Below, one piece after another: positions 10,469 through 21,533 of a DNA stretch of 64,000 nucleotides. The notes under the pieces were generated by a model. The model searched no databases. It was given only the letters and a program-made list of their open reading frames with translations, and was not told where the DNA came from. Source of the DNA: Phylloscopus collybita (taxonomy: Eukaryota > Chordata > Aves > Passeriformes > Phylloscopidae); the NCBI GenBank assembly GCA_027886175.1, contig JAJNNQ010000023.1:1270501-1334500 (forward strand), written 5' to 3'. The stretch's first letter is position 1. Each line of letters begins with the position of its first letter. The position numbers were made by a program, and so were the translations under genes.

Positions 10469-10603
10469 TGAACCAGAACTGCCAGACTCCAGAACCAGAA
10501 CTGCCAGGTTCCAGAATCAGAACTTCCAGGTTCCAGGATCAGAACTGCCAAGTTCCAGAACCAGAACTGCCAGATTCCAGAACCAGAACTGCCAGGTTCC
10601 TTC
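10469..10603. repeat. 22-bp minisatellite, about 6 copies
   Basis: Unit near aaccagaactgccaggttcc plus two bases, with starts at 10471, 10493, 10515, 10537, 10559 and 10581 (exact 22-bp spacing). Variants are aatcag and gatcag. The peptide-like pattern on the minus strand comes from the repeat. Confidence 0.9.
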
Positions 10604-12194
10604 AGGATTTTCCTACAGCCAGGCCCTGCCTGTGTCCACGCCCCAGATACGAAGCAGTCACCAACCTGGGCTGTTGGCAGTGCCCTGCAGAAGGCACCAG
10701 GGAAGGGCACAGATTGTCAGGGGGGCTTTTCTGACTCACATTGATTTATGGCCCAACCTCAAGCCAAAAATTAAATTCACCCTGCTTGCATTTGGGGCAT
10801 TTTTGGAACAGATGCTGGGGGTTTATCAGCTGTCCCCTGGGGTTTCCTGGCTCTGAACCCTACCGTGACAGCGTGACAGCCAGGAGCAGCCTCAGGACGG
10901 GGCTGTGTGCCCCCTCACAGCACTGGGGTGTGGGGATGGATGCTCTGCAGGGATCCAGTGGGGCTGGGCTGCTGCTGTGGGCTGTGTCTCCCCTCCAGGC
11001 AGAGCTGTGCCTCGTGTGGAGCTGCCAGTCTCCCAGAGGGATTGCTTGTGGTGGGACACGTGCCCATCACCCAGCCCTGGCAGGTGTGGGATGAAGGACC
11101 AGCAGCCAGCCAGCCACACTCCCCTGAGCCCTCTGAGCTGTCACCAAGTGCAGCATCTCTGGCACCCCGGACCAGCCTCTGGAACTTTCTTTTCTCCTTA
11201 CAGTCTTCTAATCCTTTTAACTGCAGGGCTGGTTTTATCCTTTATGTGATTTTTTTGGACCTCCCAAGGCCACGTGCCGCTCTGGCCACTGGAAGGGAAG
11301 AAAACAGAGTGGCTGTGGCCTATTGAGGGTGACAACCTGGGCTGCTCTCACTTCAAAAGGCTCCTCTGCCCTTGGGTGAGTTTGTGAGCAAGGGCACGAT
11401 GCTCACTCTGATACTCACACTGAGGTGTGAGGACCAAGTGTGCAACTCCCCTGCACTTCTAGAAGCCAAACTGCTGCTGAGGTGGGGCAGAGCTCAGGAC
11501 ACAGGGCTGAGCATCCCAGCACAGGAGCTGCTTTTGAGGCAGGGGCTTGCTGAAACGCCGACGAGGAGCTGCTGAGAGCCGGGGGAGCCCTCTGGGTGCG
11601 GATCCAGCCCTGTGCGTGCTGCTCCCTGTCTGCCCGGCGGGCTGGGCTCTAAATCCCGGCTCAGGGGAGAAGGGCTGTCAGAGCAGGGCATTCTGCAGGG
11701 CTCTGACACAGCCCAGCCAGCTGCTGGACGGGGCAAGAGGGAGTTTGTGTAACACCCAGCAGAGGCACACGCTGCCTTGGGTCCGACGGCGAGCAACAAA
11801 CAATAACATGCCTTTGCTGTTTGACAGAGGGTTGTGGGATTTGCTCCCGGCTCAGGAAATGTTCCTGGGAAAGGCTTTTCCCTCCCAGCGTTAGCGGGAG
11901 AGGCGTGAGTCCTTCCCGCAGCGGCTCGATGAACAACAGCTCCCCAAGGGATGCGGCAAATGCTGCGGAGCAGCCCCGCACGGCTGCCAAGGGATCCCGC
12001 TGCTTTCTGTCCCTGCAAGGCTCGCAGGGCTCTTGTTTCTGCCCCACAAACAGCACGTAGGCATCGCCACGGGGGCTGTCGTCGCCCTCCCGAGGAGCTG
12101 TCCCAGCACGCAGTGCTCAGCGCTGGCCCCGGGGCTGACAGGCTGCGCTCCCCGCCCGGGGATCGGCCCTCGGTGCATCCCTGGGCAGCACGGG
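10604..12194. other. Unique sequence, nothing recognised
   Basis: Average-GC sequence with modest T-rich parts (11190-11260). No repeat family, RNA gene or credible exon is identified. Confidence 0.4.
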
Positions 12195-12356
12195 CTTCCC
12201 TTCCCTTCCCTTCCCTTCCCTTCCCTTCCCTTCCCTTCCCTTCCCTTCCCTTCCCTTCCCTTCCCTTCCCTTCCCTTCCCTTCCCTTCCCTTCCCTTCCC
12301 TTCCCTTCCCTTCCCTTCCCTTCCCTTCTCTTCTCTTCTCTTCTCTTCCCTTCCCT
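12195..12356. repeat. (TTCCC)n/(TTCTC)n polypyrimidine tract
   Basis: 162 nt of uninterrupted pyrimidines: about 27 units of ttccc, then four of ttctc, then ttccc again. The complementary strand is (GGGAA)n. The tract directly precedes unique DNA that leads to a CR1 copy ~300 bp away. Confidence 0.97.
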
Positions 12357-12650
12357 GTGGTGAAAGGTGGACACACAGCTTGTCAAGGGTGCCTGAACAC
12401 ACTCTCCAGATCAGTTTGGAGCAGAAGGAATCTAAAAATATACATCTCAAGAAGCAGTGCTAGCATTGGCTTCCTCCTGGGAAACCCTGCTCCTCCAGAC
12501 CCTGCTCCAGGTCTTCAGGGCCGTGGAGAACAGCAGAGGCAGAGGGCTGAGGGGCAGTGGGGGCCCTGAGAGCTGCCTGAGGCTGTATCTGCTAACTGCT
12601 GTGTCCCACCTGAGACACCTCCCACCAGCCTGGACTTGGATAAGGCACCA

Positions 12651-12828
12651 GAATCACAGAATCACAAAATGACCAGGTTGGAAGAGACCTCCAAGATCAT
12701 CGAGTCCAACCCAGCTCTAGCACCTCAACTAATCCATGGCACCAAGTGCCACATCCAGTCTTTTTTAACATACCCAGGGATGGTGACTCCACCACCTCCC
12801 TAGGCAGACCATTCAGTGAGCTCCTGAG
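12651..12828 (-). mobile_element. CR1 LINE fragment (3' end)
   Basis: Minus-strand CR1 tail. It starts with cagaatcacagaatcac and continues ggttggaagagacctccaag, atcgagtccaaccc and gatggtgactccaccacctc. It is 5'-truncated after ~175 bp. Confidence 0.92.
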
Positions 12829-13264
12829 TCCAAGCTCTGCATCAGCTGGGCTGAGCACAGCGAGATGAGAGATCCTGGGCACAGCACTGCCAGGGCACCC
12901 AGGAAAAGGGGCAGGGCTGTCATTTGGGACCACGGCAGACGGTGCAGGGGAGGTGTGCTTGGCTCAGCCCTGGGTGTGGGAAGTGACCTGCTGCTGCTGC
13001 TGCTGGGACTGATGGAGCTCTCTGAGGAGTGCCACTCAGAGCAGTTAACCCACAGCACGCAGAGGAAACACAGATAAGGGATGTCTAAGCCCGGAGTGGG
13101 AGGCAGCAGCTCCTTGGAGGAGCGTTGGATGTGCCAAGAGCCCTGGTTCTGTGCTCTGGAGCTGCACAAGAGCCCTGACACCAGCCCCGTGCTGGCTCTT
13201 CCCCTGGGGGTTCGGGCTCGGTGGGACCCGCTCCCCTGCGCTGCCTCCGGGCCCACGCGTGCCC
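12829..13264. other. Unique sequence, nothing recognised
   Basis: GC-rich. Contains a short CTG run (ctgctgctgctgctg, near 12989-13004). No exon or repeat family is seen. Confidence 0.4.
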
Positions 13265-13660
13265 TGCCCGCCCAACTCCATTTGTCACCGAGAAATTTAA
13301 CTTTCTGAAGCCTGCGAGCTTGCTAAGAATAAACTTTAATAAATTAGCCAGCATATTTAAAGCGCGGCGCTGCTCGCCGATCTGGCGTTTTAATCTACCC
13401 GTGAAACTATCCAGAGTGTTTGCTCAGCGTGTGGCCAAGTCCTGAAATATTTGCACGCTGCTATTGTCAGTACATCTCCTGACCCTTTGCAAAAGGATGG
13501 CAGGAGGAGTGAATTTATAAGAATCTTCCACTGGCCAAGGTAGCGAGGCCGTTGCTGCTCACACACTCCTCGAGTTATCTCCCTGAGATCATTCCGGGCC
13601 TGCTCCTCCTCCCAGCCGGTGCAGGAGATACTTTTAAACAATGCAGCTGTGCTTTATGTT
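13265..13660. promoter_or_regulatory. Candidate conserved non-coding block
   Basis: AT-rich unique DNA with aataaactttaataaatta near 13329, catatttaaagcgcggcgc near 13351, tgaaatatttgcacgctgc near 13442 and gaatttataagaatc near 13511. The mix of AT-rich motifs with isolated CpGs in a CpG-poor genome suggests purifying selection or hypomethylation. There is no coding frame. Function is inferred only. Confidence 0.32.
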
Positions 13661-14052
13661 CTCTCCAGGGCTACGTCTCCTCTCTGGTGACACACATTCC
13701 TTGCAGGTCAGCTGTAAAACAATGTTGGATGTTGGCACCCGGGGCAGCAGCAGCCAGCCCAGGGCACTGGGCCTCTGCAGGGCCTGCCCAGCTTCTCACA
13801 GGGGGAACAGGGGCCTGGTGCAAGCCAGGTGAGGGGCAGAGCTGCATGTGGGGCTCCAGGAGCTGCTTCTTCTCCTCCAGCCTTCTCCACGGGGTGGCTT
13901 CTCTGCAAAGCACCTCCTTCAGCACTCAGGGGTGTTTGCTGATGGAGTGGAGCAGGAGGCCCTTGGCTCTCTGTGGCCGTGGCCATGCTCTGCTGGCACA
14001 AGGGGCAGTGGCTCTGCAGTCCTCACACATCTCCTGGGGCTGTCTCCATCAG

Positions 14053-14508
14053 TGATGCCTTGGGGAGGCTGAGCTGGAGCAGAGGCTGGGCAGAGCTCAG
14101 AGAATAAAGCAGATATTTATTAAAAGGCCTTTAGGATACACCTTGGGCAGGACAAGAGGCTGGCCAGGGCTGCACCCAAGGGGGACCCAAAATGGTCCCA
14201 AAATGGACAAAGGGTCACCAGGTCTGACACTTGGATCACTTTGGGTCCATTTGCACCTTGGGGTTGAATTGTCCAATCCCAGCTGCAGGTTCTGCAGTCC
14301 CATCCTTCTTGTTCCTCCCTCCAGCCACCCTTGTTTGTGCTTTGGGGCTGAACACTTGTCCCAGCTGTGCTTGGGGTGCAGCAGGAACAGGATTTGTTTG
14401 GTGTCCCTGCTCTGTGCAGAGCTGAGTGATCCTGAGTGTGAGGCTGAGAGCTGCACCCCTGGGCAGCACAGAACCTGAAACACAGGGAAGAGAAAACTTC
14501 AGGCATCA
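14053..14508 (-). mobile_element. Solo LTR-like element, copy 1
   Basis: A 456-bp element whose outermost bases are TGATGCC and GGCATCA (7-bp inverted termini). Read on the minus strand it has AATAAA about 70 bases before its 3' end. It matches the element at 18232-18687 over its full length with about 16 mismatches by eye (~96%) and no net length change. Size, TG...CA termini and the poly(A) signal fit a retroviral solo LTR. Flanks are ccatcag and ccatgag, similar but not a clean target duplication. The ERV class is undetermined. Confidence 0.72.
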
Positions 14509-14614
14509 CCATGAGCAAGATGCAGACACTTCCAACTGCTGGGCAGAGCCATGGGCCTCCCAGCTCTGAGGCACTGGAAAGACTTCATGGAATTCAGGAG
14601 TTCCTGGCCACTTT

Positions 14615-14815
14615 TGCCAGGGTGGGCAGGCCCTGGCACAGGGTGCCCAGAGCAGCTGTGGCTGCCCCTGGATCCCTGGCAGTGCCCAAGGCCAGGCTGG
14701 ATGGCGTTTGGAGCAGCCTGGGGCAGTGGGACGTGTCCCTGCCATGGCAGAGGTGGGATGGGATGGGTTTTAAGGTCCCTTCCAACCCAAACCATTCTGT
14801 AATTCTGTCGTTCCA
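14615..14815 (+). mobile_element. CR1 LINE fragment (3' end)
   Basis: Plus-strand CR1 end: ccagggtgggcaggccctgg, cagagcagctgtggctgcc, then ggtcccttccaacccaaacc and attctgtaattctgtcg. It is the same subfamily as the copy at 6180-6522 and lies ~105 bp from the 5' end of the minus-strand LTR. Confidence 0.9.
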
Positions 14816-15150
14816 TGAAGTGAAGGTTTGGGTCCCTGCGAATCAGGTGTGTTCTGAAGGACTCTCACTGCAGGGCTGGTTCTCCATAATCAAATTCCCA
14901 GCTTTTCCTCAGTCACATCCTCGAGCTCAGTGAGAACAGAGCCAGGTGCCGGGCACACCCAGGGGCAGGGCACTGGGATTTCCCAGTTCTCCTTCACCTG
15001 TGAGGAGGCACAGCCTGCACCAGCTCTGCCAGCCTCGCTGGGGGTCCCAGGGCAGAGCACCCCGAGGTGTCTCTGGCTGATAATCTGTCCCTGGACGTCT
15101 GGCTGCATCAGCTGCTTGTGCACAGCCCACTCTGCAGCAGCCATCTGGCT
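14816..15150. other. Unique sequence, nothing recognised
   Basis: No repeat, RNA or coding signature is recognised. Confidence 0.4.
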
Positions 15151-16600
15151 GCTCCATTTGTTTGCCTCACCACCTCAGTGTCAGCACAGATGATTTAATG
15201 CATTTCCAGATCATTGATAAGGCGGCTGAATAGCCCAGGGCCCATTCCCTGAGCCCTGGGGAGCTCTGTTTCTCCCCCCTCTGGATGTGCAGTTCCCACT
15301 GACAATTGCAGCTGGGACACCCCGCAGCCAGCTTTTAATCAGTTAAACATGGCCCGTGTTAATTGGCTATTGTTCTGGGTCCTACACCAAAATGTAGCAG
15401 AGCCATGGCAGTCGCCCTGCAGGGGTCTGGGTGCACTGTAACACCAAAATTATTTTATCAGCCAAAATCGTGATTTCAGGCAAAAGGTGAGTCCTGGCTT
15501 GACGTGTTCTGTTTTCTGTAGGTCTGTGTGAGTTTAGCTTTAATCACATTCCTCTCACCTAAATCTCTCTGTCTTTTGGAGGGTCCTGCCCAGCGATGCT
15601 GCCCAGCCCCTCCAGAGCCTGATTCAGCCAAATCAACACCAAATAAACAGATTTCTCCTATAGCTGCTGACTGCTCTGGTGCATCCATCCCAAGTCTAAC
15701 ACAGCCCACAGCCTCACCAGAGCTGGAATTATTATTCCCTTTCCACTGACAGAAGCTGCTGCTCAGGTTTGCAGCCCACACCTTGTCCTTGGCTCTTGGC
15801 CCTCCTTATCAGCTTTCTGCAGCTTCTCACTTCTCATTCATCATTATCAGTTCCCACTTTCTGAAGTTAGATGTGATTTTCTTATTTTTCACTGTTGTCT
15901 TCACTTCCCTCACCAGCCAGAGCTGTCTGTTTTTTTTAACCAACGTTGCCTCCTTTCTCAATTGTGGGATTGTGGTTTTGGGGCAACGCGTAAAATGTTT
16001 TTCAACAATTCCCACTTAGCATTCACATTTTTCTGATTAAATTCCTTCTCCCAATTGATTTGGTTCATAATTGTTTCCAGCTCTGCGAGACTGAATCGTT
16101 TCAGCATTAAGTGGATGTATTTTCAGAACAGAGCTTCACTTTAAATATTCCCTTTATTGTCATTTTGGTTTTTGGTTAAATAAACTAAAGCACTCTGTTG
16201 GCGTGCAGTTTAGGGTCACAGAGCTGGGAAATGGACATTGTTCCTGAGAAACCTTGTTTTCATGCAATGCTTTTTGTCAACATATATATAAATTTGAATA
16301 AACCGAGGCTTGTCTGAAATCAGACAATCAGATGCTTTAAATGGCATCATCCTTCCTTTGGCAACTGAAAGTTGTGACATCAGGTCCAAATTTTATTTTA
16401 TTTTATCTTATTTTTTTTTTGAGTCTCCAAGTTTTCCCAACATTTCACATTCGGCAGTCAAAATTAGAAATTCTTCAATCACTTTGAGTTTTTTTCAGAT
16501 TTCGTTGGAATTTTTTTTTTTTTTTTTTCTGGTAGGAAAATTAAGTTTCTCTTTGAAGTTATGAATTCAATGTCCAAACCACCACATTTCACTGACAAGT
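15151..16600. other. AT-rich unique region, possible conserved elements
   Basis: AT content rises sharply, most at 15770-16560. Possible element cores include cagttaaacatggcccgtgt near 15340 and gtgttaattggctattg near 15355. There are T-rich runs at 16408-16420 and 16511-16528. No LINE/LTR boundary or domain-bearing frame is seen. It directly precedes the purine tract. Confidence 0.3.
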
Positions 16601-16706
16601 GTTTGAGCTGGACCCCTCTGCCCCACACACAGCTCCCACCCCTCATTCCCAACCCCCAGCTGGGGCTGACTGGAGTTTTATCCACAGAAGGATGGGGAGA
16701 TCCAGG

Positions 16707-17172
16707 TGGAAAGGAAAAGGAAAAGGAAAAGGAAAAGGAAAAGGAAAAGGAAAAGGAAAAGGAAAAGGAAAAGGAAAAGGAAAAGGAAAAGGAAAAGGAA
16801 AAGGAAAAGGGAGGAGAGGAGAGGAGAGGAGAGGAGAGGAGAGGAGAGGAGAGGAGAGGAGAGGAGAGGAGAGGAGAGGAGAGGAGAGGAGAGGAGAGGA
16901 GAGGAGAGGAGAGGAGAGGAAAGGAAAGGAAAGGAAAGGAAAGGAAAGGAAAGGAAAGGAAAGGAAAGGAAAGGAAAGGAAAGGAAAGGAAAGGAAAGGA
17001 AAGGAAAGGAAAGGAAGGGAAAGGAAAGGAAAGGAAAGGAAAGGAAAGGAAAGGAAAGGAAAGGAAAGGAAAGGAAAGGAAAGGAAAGGAAAGGAAAGGA
17101 AAGGAAAGGAAAGGAAAGGGAAAGGGAAAGGGAAAGGGAAAGGGAAAGGGAAAGGGAAAGGGAAAGGAGAGG
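16707..17172. repeat. 466-nt pure purine tract, four-block satellite
   Basis: Every base from 16707 to 17172 on the plus strand is A or G. Blocks in order are (GGAAAA)n to about 16808, (GGAGA)n to about 16919, (GGAAA)n to about 17118 with one interruption (aaggaaggg, near 17012-17020), and (GGGAAA)n to the end. Period goes 6-5-5-6, which suggests successive expansion of mutated units. Frames on both strands appear open (Lys/Glu/Arg or Phe/Pro/Leu/Ser repeats), but these are artefacts. Confidence 0.98.
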
Positions 17173-18231
17173 CAGGGGAAGGCAGGTGGCTGCAGATACA
17201 TCTGGACAGGCAGCTCCCTTCCCAAAACCCACAGAAAACTGTGGGGAGCAGGAGAGAGGACTGGCCACAGCCAGCATGGCTTGGATCTCTGCTGATGTAC
17301 AGATTTCCAGCTGAGCAGAGGAGGAGATCTCAGCACAAGCCCTGCCTGTGCAGGCCCTGGGCAGGAGCCTGTGGCTGTGGGAGCCTCTGTGAGCTGCACA
17401 CTTTCCTGCTGGCTCAGACACCTCAGGCACTGCCTCTGGATGAGGATTGCAGGAGTTAAGGTGCCTTGTTCTCATGAGTCACTTCTTCATTCACACATTA
17501 AGGACCTGCAGAACCATTTGCTGGCTTTCAAGGACAAAAGAGATCATCTCTGACCTCTGCATAGCTGGCCAGGGAAGTTCATCTGCTGCTCCCTGCATCC
17601 TGTCTGGCCAATAAAAAGCATTTCTTTTACAATTAGGTGCCCGGTTTTGAGTTAAAGCCTTGCTGCTGGAAGCAAATCTGCTGCATCCCCGGCCAAGTTG
17701 GCCCAATGGGTCAGTGATGCTGTGTGTTGGAAGTGCAGAGTACATTTCTGTGCAGGGCCTGGGCTCAGCCTGCCAGAGGAAGGAGCAGTGTGCCAGGGAG
17801 GGCTCCCTCCCACGCTGCCAGGGCTGCATCGCTGGGGACGCTCCTGCTTGCCTACAGAAAATAGAGCCCAATATTCCTGGGATTGCTTCTGGTTTTCTCC
17901 AGATCTTTTGAGCTCCTTTAATGCTCTCAGAGCCCAAGGCAGGCCAGGCAGTCTTCTCCTCCAGTTCCCATCCTTCTCTTCTTCTCCTTTCTCCCCTGAG
18001 AGACCCACAAGGTATACGCACACTCCTACGGGCAGGATTTCTTTTAGGATGCTTCCTCATGGTTTCCCTGCCTGGGAGATTTCACTGACCCGTCCATAAT
18101 TGACATTCCTTCCTCAGTCACCTTGCCAAGTGTTGTTGTCCCCACCACTGTCCCCAGGCTCAGCAGCAATGGGGCTCCCAGCCCTGATGGTGGACGGACT
18201 TGAGGGATCCTCTCACGTTGGTTGCTTCCTC
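17173..18231. other. Unique sequence, nothing recognised
   Basis: Average composition with an isolated ccaataaaaag near 17608. No gene or repeat is identified between the purine tract and the plus-strand LTR. Confidence 0.4.
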
Positions 18232-18687
18232 TGATGCCTGAAGTTTTAACTTCCCTGTATTTCAGGCTCTGTGCTGCCCAGGGGTGCAGCTCTCAGCCTC
18301 ACATTCAGGGTCACTCAGCTCTGCACACAGCAGGGACACAAAATAAATCCTGTTCCTGCTGCACCCCAAGCACAGCTGGGACAAGTGTTCAGCCCCAGAG
18401 CACAAACAAGGGTGGCTGGAGGGAGGAACAAGAAGGATGGGACTGCAAAACCTGCAGCTGGGATTGGACAATTCAACCCCAAGGTGCAAATGGACCCAAA
18501 GTGATCCAAGTGTCAGACCTGGTGACCCTTTGTCCATTTTGGGACCATTTTGGGTCCCTCTTGGGTGCAGCCCTGGCCAGGCTCTTGTCCTGCCCAAGGT
18601 GTGCCCTGAAGGCCTTTTAATAAATATCTGCTTTATTCTCTGAGCTCTGCCCAGCCTCTGCTCCAGCTCAGCCTCCCCAAGGCATCA
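18232..18687 (+). mobile_element. Solo LTR-like element, copy 2
   Basis: A 456-bp copy of the family at 14053-14508 in the opposite orientation, running from tgatgcctgaag to ccccaaggcatca, with AATAAA at 18619-18624. The four bases on each side are identical (cctc), consistent with a 4-bp target duplication. No internal retroviral sequence flanks it, as expected after LTR-LTR recombination. Divergence from copy 1 is ~3.5%, so the family was active fairly recently compared with most CR1 here. Confidence 0.75.
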
Positions 18688-18950
18688 CCTCCATGCCACA
18701 GGGACTCCCCAGACCCCAAATTCCAGCTGTGCCTGCTCACGCTGTGCCCCAGCAGCTCCCTTGGGGCAGCCTGGAAGCAAAGGCAGAGCTGGAGCGCCGT
18801 GGTCACTCCCGATTCCCTCCTACCCCAAACCCAGGAGTCTCTTGGCTGACCCCAAGGCAGGAGAGTGTGAGACACACTCCCAGGAGATCCCCCATGGCCA
18901 CATCCAGGTCTGCTCCCTGTCTCCCCCTCTCCTCACAGCCCTGGGTCACG
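18688..18950. other. Unique sequence, nothing recognised
   Basis: GC-rich and without recognisable features. Confidence 0.35.
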
Positions 18951-19260
18951 TAACTCGTGCGCAGCACAGGCCAGACAGACTCTCTGGCAGACTCTCTGGC
19001 ATCGTTGTTTTTTTTTTTTTTTCCAAGCTTGATAAATGGGGCCAACTCCTCCAGATTGAACTCAAGAAAATACCATTATCTGCTGCGCAATGACTCAGAG
19101 GTTGCATTGCAACATCTCGTTGGTAATGTCAGATCGCAGGCAGCGATATTAAAAATGAGCATTTTACCCTGGACGGGGCATTAACTATGAAATTAAATCC
19201 CTATTTATTGCCTTTAGCCACGAGCACCCAGCCCCTTCCAGAATAAATGTTTTCAGTCCC
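18951..19260. promoter_or_regulatory. Candidate conserved non-coding block
   Basis: After a T run (19008-19022) comes AT-rich unique DNA with an AP-1 site tgactca (19091-19097), a C/EBP-like palindrome ttgcattgcaac (near 19102-19113), aacatctcgttggtaatgtc, and a homeodomain-rich end (gcattaactatgaaattaaa). Motif spacing suggests an enhancer. This is inferred from sequence alone. Confidence 0.35.
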
Positions 19261-19441
19261 GTGCAGGAAGGTTCTGTCATGTACAGGCCAGACGTTTCCA
19301 ACCCATGTGCTGGGGTGCCGTGCCCTGTGATGTCATGGCAGCTCCCATGAGCTCATCCCTCGCTTTGCTGGGCCACTCTGACACACACAGACCTCCACGG
19401 TGTGCAAGGGGTGCAAGGGGTGCAAACACCACCACCAAGCA

Positions 19442-19600
19442 TCTCACAGAATGGCAGAATTGCAGAATATCCTGAGCTGGACGCCAGGGACCCACCAAGG
19501 TCACCGATGCCCAGCCTCTGACCCTACACAGGACAGTCACAAGAGTCCCACCAGGTGCCTGAGAGCCTTCTCCAAACACTTCCTGGGCTCTTTGGCAAAT
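19442..19600 (-). mobile_element. CR1 LINE fragment
   Basis: Decayed minus-strand CR1 tail: cagaatggcagaattgcag, atatcctgagctgga, then cccaccaaggtcaccgatgc and a degraded body with caggacagtcacaagagtcc. It belongs to the subfamily whose tail reads 'atcctgagttggaagggaccc'. Confidence 0.7.
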
Positions 19601-20870
19601 GCCTGAGCAGGACAGGACCCAGCAGCATGAGGAGGGAGGGGTGTCATGGGATGGGCTCTGTCCCCAGGAAGGTGGCTGCAGCCGTGGCACTGCCTGTGAC
19701 GGGGCAGTGCAGGACAGCCACCAGGTTTCACACAGGACAGGAGCCCTGGGGAGAGGGTGAGATGCCCAGGACCCCACCCTGTGCCATGGCAGAGATGCTC
19801 AGAGCCCCCAGGACACTCAGCCCCCCGCCCCAGGGCCACAGCAGCTGGACAGAGAGAGGGACAGAGGAGCAGAGGTCCTGCCACATCCAGCCTGGGACAG
19901 CCAGGGCACCAAGCTGAGAGATCCTCCCTTCCTGGGCTGCAGGCTTTGGTCCTCAACCTCCTCTTCCTCCTCTGCCTCTCAGTCCAGGAGCTTCTCTGCC
20001 GAGCAGGAGGGTTTCACTGAAATGGCTGCTCTGTTCTTGGGGGGAAAAAAATCAGTCAAGTGAATGCAAGTGTCAGGATCAAAGCCAGGTGGCTTTGTTT
20101 GAGTGCAAGTGGTTTATCAGTGGCATTTTTCAGCTGGAAACCAACAGCCCTTTAAAAGGATGGTGAGAAATGACGATGTACAGTTCGATTCAGACTGAAA
20201 TTCCTCGGGTGTAATTTCTTTTCGCTTTTTTTTTTTTAAACAAATATTTGGGATGGCTCTTAGGTTGCGCTGAGCTTTTGCTCTGGATGAGTTTCTGGTG
20301 GTGCCTGGCTCTCTCACCAATGCTCCCCGGGGTGTGTTTCCTGGAAGGTGGGAACCAAGCACAGCTGTGCAAGAACGTTGCCAAACACACCTGTCATCTC
20401 CAGGGCGGCAGCTCAGGGTGAAATCCTGCCAGCTCAGCTTCCCAGTGATGTTTCCAATGGCTGGGATTGGTTTGAAGGACAGCACACACAGCCAGCTCCT
20501 CATTCAGGAGCTCTGTGGAGCTCTGTGGTCATCCTGGAAGGGGAAAGAAAACGAAACGCTCCCAAATTCTCTTTGAAAGTCAGCACGGTGTGGTTTGCAC
20601 TCCCAGCTGGTGGCAGCACTCCTGGGACAGCAGCACTCCCAGGATGGGCTGGGGCCGAGCCCAAGGTGCTGCTTTGGGGTGTGTCCCAGGCTGGCTGCAG
20701 GGAGGGAGCCCCGGCTGTGCCAGGAGCCCCATCCCACCCACTGCAGCTTCCCCCTGCTGACACGGCTGCTCTGGGGGTGAGGGACAGGGTGCCAGGCTGC
20801 ACCTGGCCCTGCTGGGACAGCCCTTAGAGCCTTCTCTGCACCCTGAGCATCTGCCAGGCTGAGTCCAGCT
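19601..20870. other. Unique sequence, nothing recognised
   Basis: GC-rich from 19600 to 20030. The part at 20040-20260 is AT-rich with short A/T runs and could include a small conserved element. No exon or repeat family is recognised. Confidence 0.35.
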
Positions 20871-21048
20871 CCTGGGGACACCTCAGTGCAGCCCCTGGCA
20901 GTGCTGGCCACCCTTGGGCCATCTGGACACCCTCGGAGCTGCTGCTCCACCAAGGGCTGCTGGAGGCTGAGGGTGTCTGCCCAGAGCAGCCAGGGATGTG
21001 ACCAAGTGGTCAGTAAAAGCACCTGGGCAGACCAGGGTGACACTGTGG
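20871..21048 (+). repeat. Duplicated segment, copy 1
   Basis: About 178 bp from cctggggacacctcagtgc to ggtgacactgtgg, repeated in direct orientation 663 bp downstream (21534-21712) with scattered substitutions and one rearranged ~15-bp part. Not recognised as a known transposable element. Confidence 0.85.
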
Positions 21049-21533
21049 TGGCTTGCCTGGCTGCAGCTCATCCTCCTCCCACCCCCGCAGCTCTCTCTGC
21101 CTCTCGCCCCATCAGCAGCAAGCTGCATTCCCACCCTCCTGCCTCCCTGCAGCCTGGGGTGGCTGCTGTCCCCTGTCCCCAGGACATCCTCCCCAGGCAG
21201 CAGCAGAGCACAGGCAGATTGTCACCGGCCCCCCTTGGGGAGAGAGGGGTGGCACCAAGGGATTCAAGGGCTTTTCCAAAAGGCAGCCAGCCTGGAGAGA
21301 GCGTGCTGCTTGTTGTTAGAACACTTCATTGTTGTCAAAGTGCAAGAATCACTTTCTGTGGTGTTGTGCAAGCGGGCTGCGGCCTCACACGGAGCCTGCT
21401 GGCACGGAGAGCTCCTGACAGCTCCTGGGGCTGCCTGACCCCTGGGGAGACAAAACACCAGCGGGACAGCCCTTCCTTCCCCTGGGCCAGCCCTCCCGGA
21501 GCTGGGAACGTGCCTCCCGGCCCAGCCCTGGAT

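Noticed and set aside
16479..17475. Long frames on both strands with Lys-Glu-Arg or Phe-Leu-Ser-Pro repeats
   Set aside because: Translation of the purine tract. The frames are mirror products of simple repeats.
14501..18231. A single provirus bounded by the two 456-bp elements
   Set aside because: The elements are in opposite orientation and the interval holds a CR1 fragment, unique DNA and the purine tract, with no gag/pol/env-like sequence.
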